Under the pieces are notes generated by a model that made no database searches, was not told the origin of the DNA, and was given only the letters and a program-made list of their open reading frames with translations. Below, in pieces: positions 50,004 through 62,019 of a stretch of 64,000 bases of DNA. The stretch's first letter is position 1. Each line of letters starts with the position of its first letter. The DNA comes from Neodontobutis hainanensis (Eukaryota; Chordata; Actinopteri; Gobiiformes; Odontobutidae), in contig JALDNG010000008.1 of assembly GCA_024349245.1 (NCBI GenBank), positions 995,001 to 1,059,000 on the forward strand. The letters are read 5' to 3'. A program made the translations under genes and the position numbers.

Positions 50004-50279
50004 AGGGCACAGTGGCCTGGGTAGAGCAGTCGTCATATATCTGGAAGAATGGTGGTTCCATTCATGCTCTCCCCATTTCATACTGTCTTTGTGTCCTTGG
50101 GAAAGACACTTCACCCACCTTGCCTCCAGTGTCTGAATGAATGTGTGAGTATGTTTGGAGGTCAGAGAGTCTATAGGCTCTGTGTGTAACTGTGAAATAA
50201 ATAAATAATGGACTCTGTTAAGTGCTTTGAGGGTCTTGAAATGCGCTATTTATATATGTATACAATCCATTATTATTAA
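50004..50279 (+). mobile_element. tRNA-derived SINE, second tail type
   Basis: The head (agtggcctgggtagagcagt, diverged B box ggttccattc) and central domain (actgtctttgtgtccttggg, then aaagacacttcacccacctt) match the SINE at 26.1 kb. The 3' end differs: gtgctttgagggtcttgaaa followed by tgcgctatttatat and an attatta end. The A and B boxes are degraded, so it is older. The copy shows the same head and centre joined to another LINE-type tail. Confidence 0.82.
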
Positions 50280-53200
50280 GTCTAAATAAAGTGATATTAT
50301 TGCTTTTCATCACATTGTTTTGTCTGACTTACCTTTGTATTGAGTTTTCATAATAAATACCCTTTCTCAATTAGGAGGCAGATCATTGAAGCGTGGTGTC
50401 CCAATAGGGATGAGGTGAGCTCAAATGTCAGTCCCATCAGAGACTATTTGATACTTGGCATGGGACTAAATGAGATTGTGACAATATGATAACTGTGCAG
50501 AAAAATATTACACTTAAAATAGTTTTAATTTCCTGGTAAACTGGACATAGTCAATTTTTTGGGTTGTTATAGTTAAATTATATAGTTCAGTCCAAATCAG
50601 AGGTTGCGCTAGACTTTCTCCCTCGCCATTATTTTGACGGACAGAGTCGTAAAATTTCCGTCCTTGTCTATTATTACCTGTCATTTTAAATTTTCATATT
50701 TTAATAATACTTATAATGGCTTTTCATTTTAATTACTTGCCCTTCTATTGTTGACCAAACCCTTTCAGTACCTTCAGTAATATTTCTTTGTTTTATTTGC
50801 TTGCACAGTCATGCGTATGGTATGGACATACAGCATTTTCCTTTTTTGTTTTATGAGTGTTTTTAAATATGCAGGTTTAAAAGAACACACAATGCAGACA
50901 TTTTGGATAATAAAAGTAAAATGGCTCGCTTAGTGCTGTGTATTTGTGTGCGTTTCATTGTGCATGCTCTTGCTTAGAGTGTCATTAATCAAGTGGAGTA
51001 TTATTGTTTTCAGCATCTCGCCCAAGTCTACACATTACCATTTTAATGACATTACTCTCCTATTAATCTGCTTACCACACAGCCACTGGTGCAACTTATA
51101 AAACTATCAAAGAAGTACTTTGATAAAAAGAAAAGGAAAAACAAGGCCATAAAAAGACAGAACAGTAATTAAATAACCCACTCTAATGAAAGAAAACTCA
51201 TAAACAAGAAATATGGCTGAAAGAAATGAAAAAGTACACATGCAGCAGATTTCAATGAGACAAATATATGAATGCTTAATGCCCAAAGGGAAAAAAGTCT
51301 CAAAACATAACATAAGTAATATATACATAATTGTTCAGTGTGTTCACCGCAGTCTTACCAGATCACTAAATTACAGCTATCATCAACGTACAGTACTTTT
51401 GATAGGGTTTCGGGACCATTGATGCATCTTTTAAAATGACTTTCTCATAGGTATGCTGTGCAAGATTTTTGTTTCCAGATGATAAGCTGATTAACCTTGG
51501 GCTCTTTGTCTAATGAATCCTTGAAATTCATTAGCATGGGACAAAGCAGAAGAACTGTGCATCTAAATGTCTTACTTTTAATTAAAAGTAGTGATGTCCA
51601 TTCTTCTGATACTTGATACGTGATATTGGTCTAAATTGGAATGGAAAGCTGAATCACTATTTATGGATCATGTAACCTGTAACTCACATTGACAAAGAAG
51701 GATAATGCCAACAGGACTTAAACATATATTAGTATTCCCTCACAACCAAGGAACAAAATGTTGGACAAGACACTTACATTCACATTCACTTACACAAAGT
51801 CCCAAAGTGGACAGATTTGATTTAGTTTACTGTCAGTTATAATGCAAAAGACCATTTTCCTACTTCTAACACAACTTCACAGTCTAATATATCCCACCGA
51901 GAGTTGCCATGGTAGCCAGATAATCATTATGCATGTCACGTCAGTTGTGATAATGTTAACTGGTTAGAGTAGAGTTAAATATTGGTGCCAATAATGAAGC
52001 ACAACCCTGAATAAACAGCCTGTCAATAAGTACAATCTGTCTTTTTAGTGAAGAGTGCTCACTTTAACCCTTTAGCTGAGAGTGTATCTTTATGATGACA
52101 TTGCACAAAAAAGGGCCACTAGAAGTGTCATAAACAGATGTAACAAGAGTGGGCTGGAAGAAGGATGCCTTGGGGTGAGAGCCAAGAGGGCTGCTTGTGT
52201 GTTTATGGGCTTGTTTGTGTGGAATACAAATATAGGTGGCAGTTTTCCTTGTGTGTGAAATACTGCTTAAAAGAGACAGTGCCATGTTTAATGTTCCATT
52301 GGTTCTAAAATGACAAGTACAAGTTAGACTTTGGGAAAGTGTTCTGCATGGACGAAACCAAACATTGATTCTTAGTAATACTGTAAATTAAAATCAAAAA
52401 GGCAAATGTTTGCTTATGATCTGATGTACAGCTATATTAAGGTAGGTACAGTCCTGCCAAGTGTGCCACAGAGAATGCCTTGCATAGTATTCCCCTGTTT
52501 GCAAGGTAAACACTTTTTACAATAAAAGATTTACACAGTGAAGAATTCAACGCTGAAAAGAATCAACATTACATTTGTTGTTTTCACTACAGTCCATCTG
52601 GCCTTTTAGCAGTAACATTCTTGTTGTTGCATCTTTAGTAGCAGGCTGCCAAAGTTCCATGTGGCAAAATCAGCTGCTCCACTGTCAACATGACGCCATT
52701 CTCTGTGAACATAAAGAGGCCACAACTGGTATATGTTTGATGTCATAAAAAGTATATTGCGTAATACTGGGCTTGCTGACATAAATTGTACAACTGGTGG
52801 ATGAAACATGAGATCAGCTATAAACCAAGCAAGTAATCAACCATAAACCAAGCAATAGGTCTGGAAACAGTCATTTAGTCATTAGTAGTTGTAGAGGAAC
52901 ATATTCTGAAAGGTCTGGCTCAGGAAAGACCCAAACCTCAGTTGGGGTAGAGAGTTTTTTGCATTTATGTATTATCTGTAGCTTTAAATGTACTTATGTC
53001 TGAAGCTAGCAGTAGATGAATGAGCTGTCGTTTTCATCAGTCAACCAGTCCAAAGAAGAGGAATCCTGGTTTTAAACTACACTTTGTTAGCAGTGTGTCA
53101 CATCTCAGCTTTGTCTCAGAACCGCCAACATGCATAAAGTCTGTGAAGCATTACATTTCTGCCTAACCTCCCAACTTCTGCAGTTTTTATCCATTGTTGT

Positions 53201-53887
53201 GCTTCAAGGACACTGTAAATGTTTTATTTAAACACTGAAACCATTAAAACTGACCTCATCCTGGTAAAGGCAAGTGAATCAAAAGCCTTTAGCTGATTAC
53301 CTCTTTAAGTCTCACTTAAAAGAGAACACAAGATAAGAAACAGCACTATCGTCTTGATAAAAAAATGTAGCATTTATTATTTCTGCTTTCTGTCCATCTC
53401 ATCAATGAGGCCAACATTTTAAAACAGTATTGACATAGCATTTTGTAACATGAGTGTGGTTCTTCTGCTTAACATCACTTGTTATCACTGTATTCACGTT
53501 AACCCACATGTATTTCTGCTACCCCATAATATAAACATGTTCCACTCAAACAGGTTCAACCAGGTTTTGAGCTATTTCTTGTTTGTGGCTTTTGATATTC
53601 CCTCTATCTCTTCCAATAATGTGTGTTTGCATCATTTACAACACATAATTTTCGGACTGGGAAAGAGGATTCCTGAAAGTCGCATCCCAGCAGCTCCAGT
53701 GTGCTGTCCAAGAAAGGGACTTATTGGCTTATGGTTTGCTGAGAAGACCCATTCACATAATCCTTAAGCAGCTAGAATCCAGGACATCCATTGCTGTCAG
53801 CCATTGTTCGTTTGAGTAACAACCAATCTGCAGTTTGTGTGTTGGCTCTAATACAGACATATAAACAACACTTCACAACCATTATTA
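50280..53887. other. Intronic sequence, nothing specific seen
   Basis: No recognisable exon or RNA gene. A stretch near 50605-50700 (gttgcgctagac, gacggacagagtcg) has the feel of a dispersed repeat but has no ends I can define. A 105-codon plus frame (53450-53767) has no known domain. Confidence 0.45.
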
Positions 53888-55731
53888 GGGGCCAAGCACC
53901 GAAGGTGCTGGAGGCACCTATTGTTTTTGTTCCGGTTCTTATTATTAGGGGCCAAGCACCGAAGGTGCGTAGCCCCTATTGTATTCGTTAGATTTCTTAT
54001 TATTATTATTATTATTATTCCGCATGGGAGTCTATGGTAGGCCATAGAACCGTATGCTAAAAAGTTGTGAAATTTGGTACACTAAAAGTGGACAGTGTGA
54101 GCTGTCATCCTGACAAATCTGAAGTGTCTACCTTAATCCCTCTAGCGCCACCAACTGTCCAAAGTCGGACTTATGTTTATGTTAATAACTTCTGAACCGT
54201 AAGGCCTAGAATTAAAATTCTTTTTTCCTCTGATTCCTTAGCTCATGACGATTCGATTGCACCCTATGACGTCATTTTCCGCCATGATAGTTTTTCCGCC
54301 ATTTTGAATTTTCTAAAAAATGTACTTTTGCGAACTCCTCCTAGGCCGTTTGTCCGATTATCACGAAAATTGAACCAGATCATCTTCCGGTTATGCTGAC
54401 AAAAAGTTATTAAAAGAAAGTTGATTCGTCAAACCGTTTTCGAATACCGCGCAAATAAAATTGACTTAATGTGCATAAAAATGAAAGTCAGGCTATATCT
54501 CTGCAATGCTTTAACATATTCTCACCAAACTTAGTACATGTTATTGCAACTAAGATTTGAGGATGCCTGCAGAGTTTTGGCGCAGCGCCTCCTAGTGGTC
54601 AGGAGATATGAAAAGTCAATTATTTGCTTATATCTTCTGAACGCTTTTGCCAAAAATCATAAAACTGGTCTCTTTAGATTCAGTGCGTCATGCCGAGTCC
54701 TGCGATACCAAATTTTCCCATATCGGCCATTTTGAGCGTCGGCCATTATGAATATTGTCAAAAAGTGCTATATTTTTTTAACGCATTGCCGCATCATTAT
54801 GAAACTTGGTATGTGTCTTCGGGACCAAGCCCTGAAGGTACTCAAAAAGTTTTGGGGCAGCGCCACCTTGTGGTCAAAAGTTATAACCCAAATCAATAAA
54901 TATGCTAATAACTTTTTATTACGTTAACCTATTGTAAAACAAATGGTCTTAATGTGTTCACTGGATCAAGCCGAGAGCCCAGATACCAAATATGTCCTAT
55001 TCGGACAAACGCGTCCTGTTTGCCATGTTGTTTTTTCAAAACCTACTTTTTCAAACTCCTCCCACACCGTTTGTCCGATTTTCACCAAAATTGAACCAGA
55101 TCTTCTTCAGACTATGATGACAAAAAGTTATTAAAAGAAAGTTGATTCGTCAAACCGTTTTGAATACTGCGCAAATGAAATCAACTTAGTGCGCACAAAA
55201 ATAAAAGTCAGGCTATATCTCTGCAATGCTTTAATATTTTCTAACCAAACTTAGTACGTGTTATGTCAACCATGACTTGAGTCTGCCTGCTGAGTTTGAG
55301 GACCTTAGTTGTTTGACACATCAGTTTGGTTACAGCGCTGCCTCTAGGTCGACCGTGATAAACCATTCAATCAAAGTGCTAAAGACCATATTGATGATTT
55401 TTCAGCCATTTAGACTGAAGTCTTATTGAAATGTCTTTAACTGCTTACTGCCATTGGTCTGATGCTGCCAGCCATCAACACATTGAGTCTGCCTGCAGAG
55501 TTTGAGCACTCTAGTTGTTTCACACATCAGTTTGGTTACTGGTCGACCGTGATAAACCATTCAATCAAAGTGCTAAAGACCGTATTGATGATTTTTCAGC
55601 CATTTAGACTAAAGTCTTATTGAAATTTCTTTATATGCTTACTGCCGTTGGTCTGATGCTGCCGGCTATGTCGGCATGAGATTGAATGCCGGCCTAGTGC
55701 TTGGCCCCGTCATTGCTGCTTGCAGCTATAT
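53888..55731 (+). repeat. Tandem array unit 1 (1.84 kb)
   Basis: It starts with two copies of the head GGGGCCAAGCACCGAAGG, 60 bp apart (53888 and 53948), then a TTA microsatellite and the body, and ends with AGTGCTTGGCCCC (to 55708) and a short gctgcttgcagctatattta tail. Head and tail are 12-bp inverted repeats. Inside are a CRE TGACGTCA (54267-54274), CCGCCATTTTG (54296-54306) and two CTCF-core-like sites (54584-54598, 54859-54873). The block at about 54333 recurs diverged at about 55050, and there are two copies of a roughly 206-bp subrepeat (from 55280 and 55487). I recognise the family as widespread in teleosts but cannot name its class. Short open frames in it are not genes. Confidence 0.93.
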
Positions 55732-57455
55732 TTATTATTATCCTGCAATGTAAGTCTATGGCAGCCCATAGAACCGTATGCTAAAAAGTTGTGAAATTTG
55801 GTACACTAATAGTGGACAGTGTGAGCTGTCATCCTAACCAATCTGAAGTGTCTACCTTAATCCCTCTAGCGCCACCAACTGTCCAAAGTCGGACTTATGT
55901 TTATTCTAATAACTTTTGAACCGTAAGGCCTAGAATTAAAATTCTTTTTTCCTCTGATTCCTTAGCTCATGACGATTCGATTGCACCCTATGACGTCATT
56001 TTCCGCCATGATAGTTTTTCCGCCATTTTGAATTTTCTAAAAAATGTACTTTTGCGAACTCCTCCTAGGCCGTTTGTCCGATTATCACGAAAATTGAACC
56101 AGATCATCTTCCGGCTATGCTGACAAAAAGTTATTAAAAGAAAGTTGATTCGTCAAACCATTTTTGAATACCGCGCAAATAAAATTGACTTAATGCGCAT
56201 AAAAATGAAAGTCAGGCTATATCTCTGCAATGCTTTAACATATTCTCACCAAACTTAGTACATGTTATTGCAACTAAGATTTGAGGATGCCTGCAGAGTT
56301 TTGGCGCAGCGCCTTCTAGTGGTCAGGAGATATGAAAAAGTGAATTATTTGCTTATATCTTCTGAACGCTTTTGCCAAAAATCATAAAACTGGTCTCTTT
56401 AGATTCAGTGCGTCATGCCGAGTCCTGCGATACCAAATTTTCCCATATCGGCCATTTTGAGCGTCGGCCATTATGAATATTGTCAAAAGTGCTATATTTT
56501 TGAACGCATTGCTGCATCATTATGAAACTTGGTATGTGTCTTCGGGACCAAGCCCTGAAGGTACTCAAAAGTTTTGGGGCAGCGCCACTTGTGGTCAAAA
56601 GTTATAACCCAAATCAATAAATATGCTAATAACTTTTATTACGTTAACCTATTGTAAAACAAATGGTCTTAATGTTTTCACTGGATCAAGCCGAGAGCAC
56701 AGATACCAAATATGTCCTATTCAGACAAACATCCTGTTTGCCATGTTGTCTTTCTTTAAAAACCTACTTTTTCGAACTCCTCCCACACCGTTTGTCCGAT
56801 TTTTACCAAAATTGAACCAGATCTTCTTCAGACTATGATGACAAAAAGTTATTAAAAGAAAGTTGATTCGTCAAACCGTTGTCGAATACTGCGCAAATGA
56901 AATCAACTTAGTGCGCACAAAAATAAAAGTCAGGCTATATCTCTGCAATGCTTTAATATTTTCTAACCAAACTTAGTACGTGTTATGTCAACCATGACTT
57001 GAGTCTGCCTGCTGAGTTTGAGGACCTTAGTTGTTTCACACATCAGTTTGGTTACAGCGCTGCCTCTGGATTGGACGTGATAAACCATTCAAACAAAGTG
57101 CTAAAGACCGTATTGATGATTTTTCAGCCATTTAGATTGAAGTCTTATTAAAATGTCTTTAACTGCTTACTGCCATTGGTCTGATGCTGCCGCCATCAAC
57201 ACATTGAGTCTGCCTGCAGAGTTTGAGCACTCTAGTTGTTTCACACATCAGTTTGGTTACTGGTCGACCGTGATAAACCATTCAATCAAAGTGCTAAAGA
57301 CCGTATTGATGATTTTTCAGCCATTTAGACTGAAGTCTTATTGAAATTTCTTCATATGCTTACTGCCGTTGGTCTGATGCTGCCGGCTATGTCGGCATGA
57401 GATTGAATGCCGGCCTTGTGCTTGGCCCCGTCATGGCTGCTTGCAGCTATATTTA
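55732..57455 (+). repeat. Tandem array unit 2 (1.72 kb)
   Basis: This unit lacks the GGGGCC head. It opens directly at the TTA junction and cctgcaatgtaagtc, then repeats unit 1 with scattered substitutions. It has the CRE (55991-55998), the first CTCF-like site (56308-56322), a second site broken by a one-base deletion (56581-56594), and two subrepeats about 204 bp apart. It ends in the standard tail at 57455. Confidence 0.93.
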
Positions 57456-57539
57456 GGGGCCAAGCACCGAAGGTGCGTAGACCCTATTGAATCCGTTAGA
57501 TTTCTTATTAGGGGCCAAGCACCGAAGGTGCGTAGACCC

Positions 57540-57559
57540 TATTGTATTCGTTAGATTTC

Positions 57560-57590
<31 letters not shown>

Positions 57591-57594
57591 CCTG
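57540..57594. repeat. TTA microsatellite at unit junction
   Basis: TTATTATTA repeat between the second head and the body of unit 3. Equivalent tracts lie at about 53997-54020, 55731-55750, 59818-59850 and 62017-62038, that is at every unit junction. Confidence 0.9.
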
Positions 57595-58954
57595 CAATGT
57601 AAGTCTATGGCAGCCCATAGAACCGTATGCTAAAAAGTTGTGAAATTTGGTACACTAATAGTGGACAGTGTGAGCTGTCATCCTAACCAATCTGAAGTGT
57701 CTACCTTAATCCCTCTAGCGCCACCAACTGTCCAAAGTCGGACTTATGTTTATGTTAATAACTTTTGAACCGTAAGACCTAGAATTAAAATTCTTTTTTC
57801 CTCTGATTCCTTAGCTCATGCCGATTCGAGTGCACCCTATGACGTCATTTTCCGCCATGATAGTTTTTCCGCCATTTTGAATTTTCTAAAAACGTACTTT
57901 TGCGAACTCCTCCTAGGCCGTAGCCCGATTTTTATGAAAATTGAACCAGATCTTCTTCAGACTATGCTGACTAAAAGTTATGAGAATAAAGTTGATTCTT
58001 CAAACCGTTGTCGAATACCGCGCAAATGAATTCGACTTAGTGCGCACAAAAATAAATGTTGGGGTATATCTCTGCAATGCTTTAACATATTCCAACCAAA
58101 CTTAGTACGTGTTATGGCAACCATGTTTTGAGGATGCCTGCAGAGTTTTGGCGCAGCGCCTCCTAGTGGTCAGGAGATATAAAAAGTGAATTATTTGCTT
58201 ATATCTTCTGAACGCTTTTGCCAAAAATCATAAAACTGGTCTCTTTAGATTCAGTGCGTCATGCCGAGTCCTGCGATACCAAATTTTCCCATATCGGCCA
58301 TTTTGAGAGTCGGCCATTATGAATATTGTCAAAAAGTGCTATATTTTTTGAACGCATTGCCGCATCATTATGAAACTTGGTATGTGTCTTGGGACCAAGC
58401 CCTGAAGGCACTCAAAAGTTTTGGGGCAGCGCCACCTTGTGGTCAAAAGTTATAACCCAAATCAATAAATATGCTAATAACTTTTGATTACGTTACCTAT
58501 TGTAAAACAAATGGTCTTAATGTGTTCACTGGATCAAGCCGAGAGCACAGATAACAAATATGTCCTATTCGACAAACGTCCTGTTTGCCATGTTGTTTTT
58601 TTCCGAAAACCTACTTTTTCGAACTCCTCCCACACCGTTTGTCCGATTTTTACCAAAATTGAATCATAACATCTTCAGACCATGCTGACAAAGAGTTATG
58701 AGAATTAAGTTGATTAGTCAAACCGTTTGCGAATACCGTGCAAATGAATTTGACTTAATGCGCTCAAAAATGAAAGTCGGGCTATATCTCTGCAATGCTT
58801 TAATATTTTCTAACCAAACTTAGTAATTGTTATGGCAACCATGACTTGAGTCTGCCTGCAGAGTTTGAGGACTTTAGTTGTTTCACACATCAGTTTGGTT
58901 ACTGCGCTGCCTCTAGGTCGACCGTGATAAACCATTCAATCAAAGTGCTAAAGA

Positions 58955-59303
58955 CCATAGATGGCTTACTGGGCATTTCTGAGACTGCCAAGAGTCTTAG
59001 AAAATAGGGAATTACATAACATAACGTATTACATAGGAGCTGGACCATTAGCGATGCTGTTACCTGGGCATTTGAGTAGTCTTGGTTTTGTTAGAACTGC
59101 CGATTTAGTTTTTCACAATTTAAGTTGTAAACTGTCTAAACATACTGTATAACGTTTTGAGCATTAAAGCTCATGCCGACATAACCCGGCAGCATCAGAC
59201 CAACGGCAGTGAGCATCTAAAGACATTTCAATAAGACTTTTTAGACTGAAATCTTACTGAAATGTCTTTAGATGCTTACTGCCATTGGTCTGATGGTGCC
59301 AGC
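58955..59303. repeat. Insertion with inverted repeat in unit 3
   Basis: About 210 bp of sequence unrelated to the array (58955-59165) is followed by an inverted partial copy of the unit tail (about 59166-59238). The direct sequence after it pairs with this as a hairpin: arms of roughly 50 bp (about 59189-59238 and 59252-59300), four mismatches in the best 48 positions, and a loop of about 14 nt. The frame at 58961-59152 (63 codons) is not recognised and has no start context. Confidence 0.85.
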
Positions 59304-59769
59304 CATCAACACATTGAGTCTGCCTGCAGAGTTTGAGGACCTTAGTTGTTTCACACATCAGTTTGGTTACAGCGCTGCCTCTGGATTGGGTGATAAACCA
59401 TTAAATCAAAGTGCTAAAGACCGTATTGATGATTTTTGGCCATTTAGACTGAAGTCTTACTGAAATATCTTTAGATGCTTACTGCCATTGGTCTGATGCT
59501 GCCGCCATCAACACATTGAGTCTGCCTGCAGAGTTTGAGCACTCTAGTTGTTTCACACATCAGTTTGGTTACTGGTCGACCGTGATAAACCATTCAATCA
59601 AAGTGCTAAAGACCGTATTGATGATTTTTCAGCCATTTAGACTGAAGTCTTATTGAAATTTCTTTATATGCTTACTGCCGTTGGTCTGATGCTGCCGGCT
59701 ATGTCGGCATGAGATTTAATGCCGCCTAGTGCTTGGCCCCGCCATGGCTGCTTGCAGCTATATTTATTA

Positions 59770-59819
59770 GGGGCCAAGCACCAAGGTGCGTAGACCCTAT
59801 TGTATTCAAGTTAGATTTC

Positions 59820-59850
<31 letters not shown>

Positions 59851-62019
59851 CCTGCAATGTAAGTCTATGGCAGCCCATAGAACCGTATGCTAAAAAGTTG
59901 TGAAATTTGGTACACTAATAGTGGACAGTGTGAGCTGTCATCCTAACCAATCTGAAGTGTCTACCTTAATCCCTCTAGCGCCACCAACTGTCCAAAGTCG
60001 GACTTATGTTTATGTTAATAACTTTTGAACCGTAAGACCTAGAATTAAAATTCTTTTTCCTCTGATTCCTTAGCTCATGCCGATTCGAGTGCACCCTATG
60101 ACGTCATTTTCCGCCATGATAGTTTTTCCGCCATTTTGAATTTTCTAAAAACGTACTTTTGCGAACTCCTCCTAGGCCGTAGCCCGATTTTTATGAAAAT
60201 TGAACCAGATCTTCTTCAGACTATGCTGACTAAAAGTTATGAGAATAAAGTTGATTCTTCAAACCGTTGTCGAATACCGCGCAAATGAATTCGACTTAGT
60301 GCGCACAAAAATAAATGTTGGGGTATATCTCTGCAATGCTTTAACATATTCCAACCAAACTTAGTACGTGTTATGGCAACCATGTTTTGAGGATGCCTGC
60401 AGAGTTTTGGCGCAGCGCCTCCTAGTGGTCAGGAGATATAAAAAGTGAATTATTTGCTTATATCTTCTGAACGCTTTTAAAAAATCATAAAACTGGTCTC
60501 TTTAGATTCAGTGCGTCATGCCGAGTCCTGCGATACCAAATTTTCCCATATCGGCCATTTTGAGAGTCGGCCATTATGAATATTGTCAAAAAGTGCTATA
60601 TTTTTGAACGCATTGCCGCATCATTATGAAACTTGGTATGTGTCTTCGACCAAGCCCTGAAGGCACTCAAAAGTTTTGGGGCAGCGCCACTGTGGTCAAA
60701 AGTTATAACCCAAATCAATAAATATGCTAATAACTTTTATTACGTTAACCTATTGTAAAACAAATGGTCTTAATGTGTTCACTGGATCAAGCCGAGAGCA
60801 CAGATAACAAATATGTCCTATTCGGACAAACGTCCTGTTTGCCATGTTGTTTTTTTCCGAAAACCTACTTTTTCGAACTCCTCCCACACCGTTTGTCCGA
60901 TTTTTACCAAAATTGAATCATAACATCTTCAGACCATGCTGACAAAGAGTTATGAGAATTAAGTTGATTAGTCAAACCGTTTGCGAATACCATGCAAATG
61001 AATTTGACTTAATGCGCTCAAAAATGAAAGTCGGGCTATATCTCTGCAATGCTTTAATATTTTCTAACCAAACTTAGTAATTGTTATGGCAACCATGACT
61101 TGAGTCTGCCTGCAGAGTTTGAGGACTTTAGTTGTTTCACACATCAGTTTGGTTACTGCGCTGCCTCTAGGTCGACCGTGATAAACCATTCAATCAAAGT
61201 GCTAAAGACCATAGATGGCTTACTGGGCATTTCTGAGACTGCCAAGAGTCTTAGAAAATAGGGAATTACATAACATAACGTATTACATAGGAGCTGGACC
61301 ATTAGCGATGCTGTTACCTGGGCATTTGAGTAGTCTTGGTTTTGTTAGAACTGCCGATTTAGTTTTTCACAATTTAAGTTGTAAACTGTCTAAACATACT
61401 GTATAACGTTTTGAGCATTAAAGCTCATGCCGACATAGTCGGCAGCATCAGACCAACGGCAGTGAGCATCTAAAGACATTTCAATAAGACTTTTTAGACT
61501 GAAATCTTACTGAAATGTCTTTAGATGCTTACTGCCATTGGTCTGATGGTGCCAACCATCAACACATTGAGTCTGCCTGCAGAGTTTGAGGACCTTAGTT
61601 GTTTCACACATCAGTTTGGTTACAGCGCTGCCTCTGGATTGGGCGTGATAAACCATTAAATCAAAGTGCTAAAGACCGTATTGATGATTTTTGGCCATTT
61701 AGACTGAAGTCTTACTGAAATATCTTTAGATTCTTACTGCCATTGGTCTGATGCTGCCGCCATCAACACATTGAGTCTGCCTGCAGAGTTTGAGCACTCT
61801 AGTTGTTTCACACATCAGTTTGGTTACTGGTCGACCGTGATAAACCATTCAATCAAAGTGCTAAAGACCGTATTGATGATTTTTCAGCCATTTAGACTGA
61901 AGTCTTATTGAAATTTCTTTATATGCTTACTGCCGTTGGTCTGATGCTGCCGCTATGTCGGCATGAGATTGAATGCCGCCTAGTGCTTGGCCCGTCATGG
62001 CTGCTTGCAGCTATATTTA
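59770..62019 (+). repeat. Tandem array unit 4 (2.25 kb)
   Basis: One head (59770, with one base missing in caccaagg). It is the closest relative of unit 3, sharing its insertion 2254 bp downstream (61209 onward) with an identical 63-codon frame at 61215-61406. CRE at 60099-60106; first CTCF-like site at 60414-60428; the second is broken by a two-base deletion near 60683. It carries several other one- to four-base deletions relative to unit 3. Confidence 0.93.
61209..61557. repeat. Insertion with inverted repeat in unit 4
   Basis: Copy of the unit 3 insertion at the same relative place, with arms at about 61440-61492 and 61504-61553. Here the tail part reads gccgacatagtcggc, a better palindrome than in unit 3 (acataacccggc). 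Confidence 0.85.

Larger units (their letters stand above)
57456..59769 (+). repeat. Tandem array unit 3 (2.31 kb)
   Basis: Two heads, 55 bp apart (57456 and 57511), then the TTA tract and body. CRE at 57840-57847; CTCF-like sites at 58155-58169 and 58428-58442, both intact. It differs from units 1, 2 and 5 by an insertion from about 58955 to 59240 containing a 63-codon frame and an inverted tail copy. There are three subrepeat copies. It ends at the tail before the next head at 59770. Confidence 0.93.

Noticed and set aside
50605..50760. Possible dispersed repeat with gcgctagac and gacggacagagtcg phrases
   Set aside because: It feels familiar from fish genomes, but no ends, target duplication or second copy in this window could be found.
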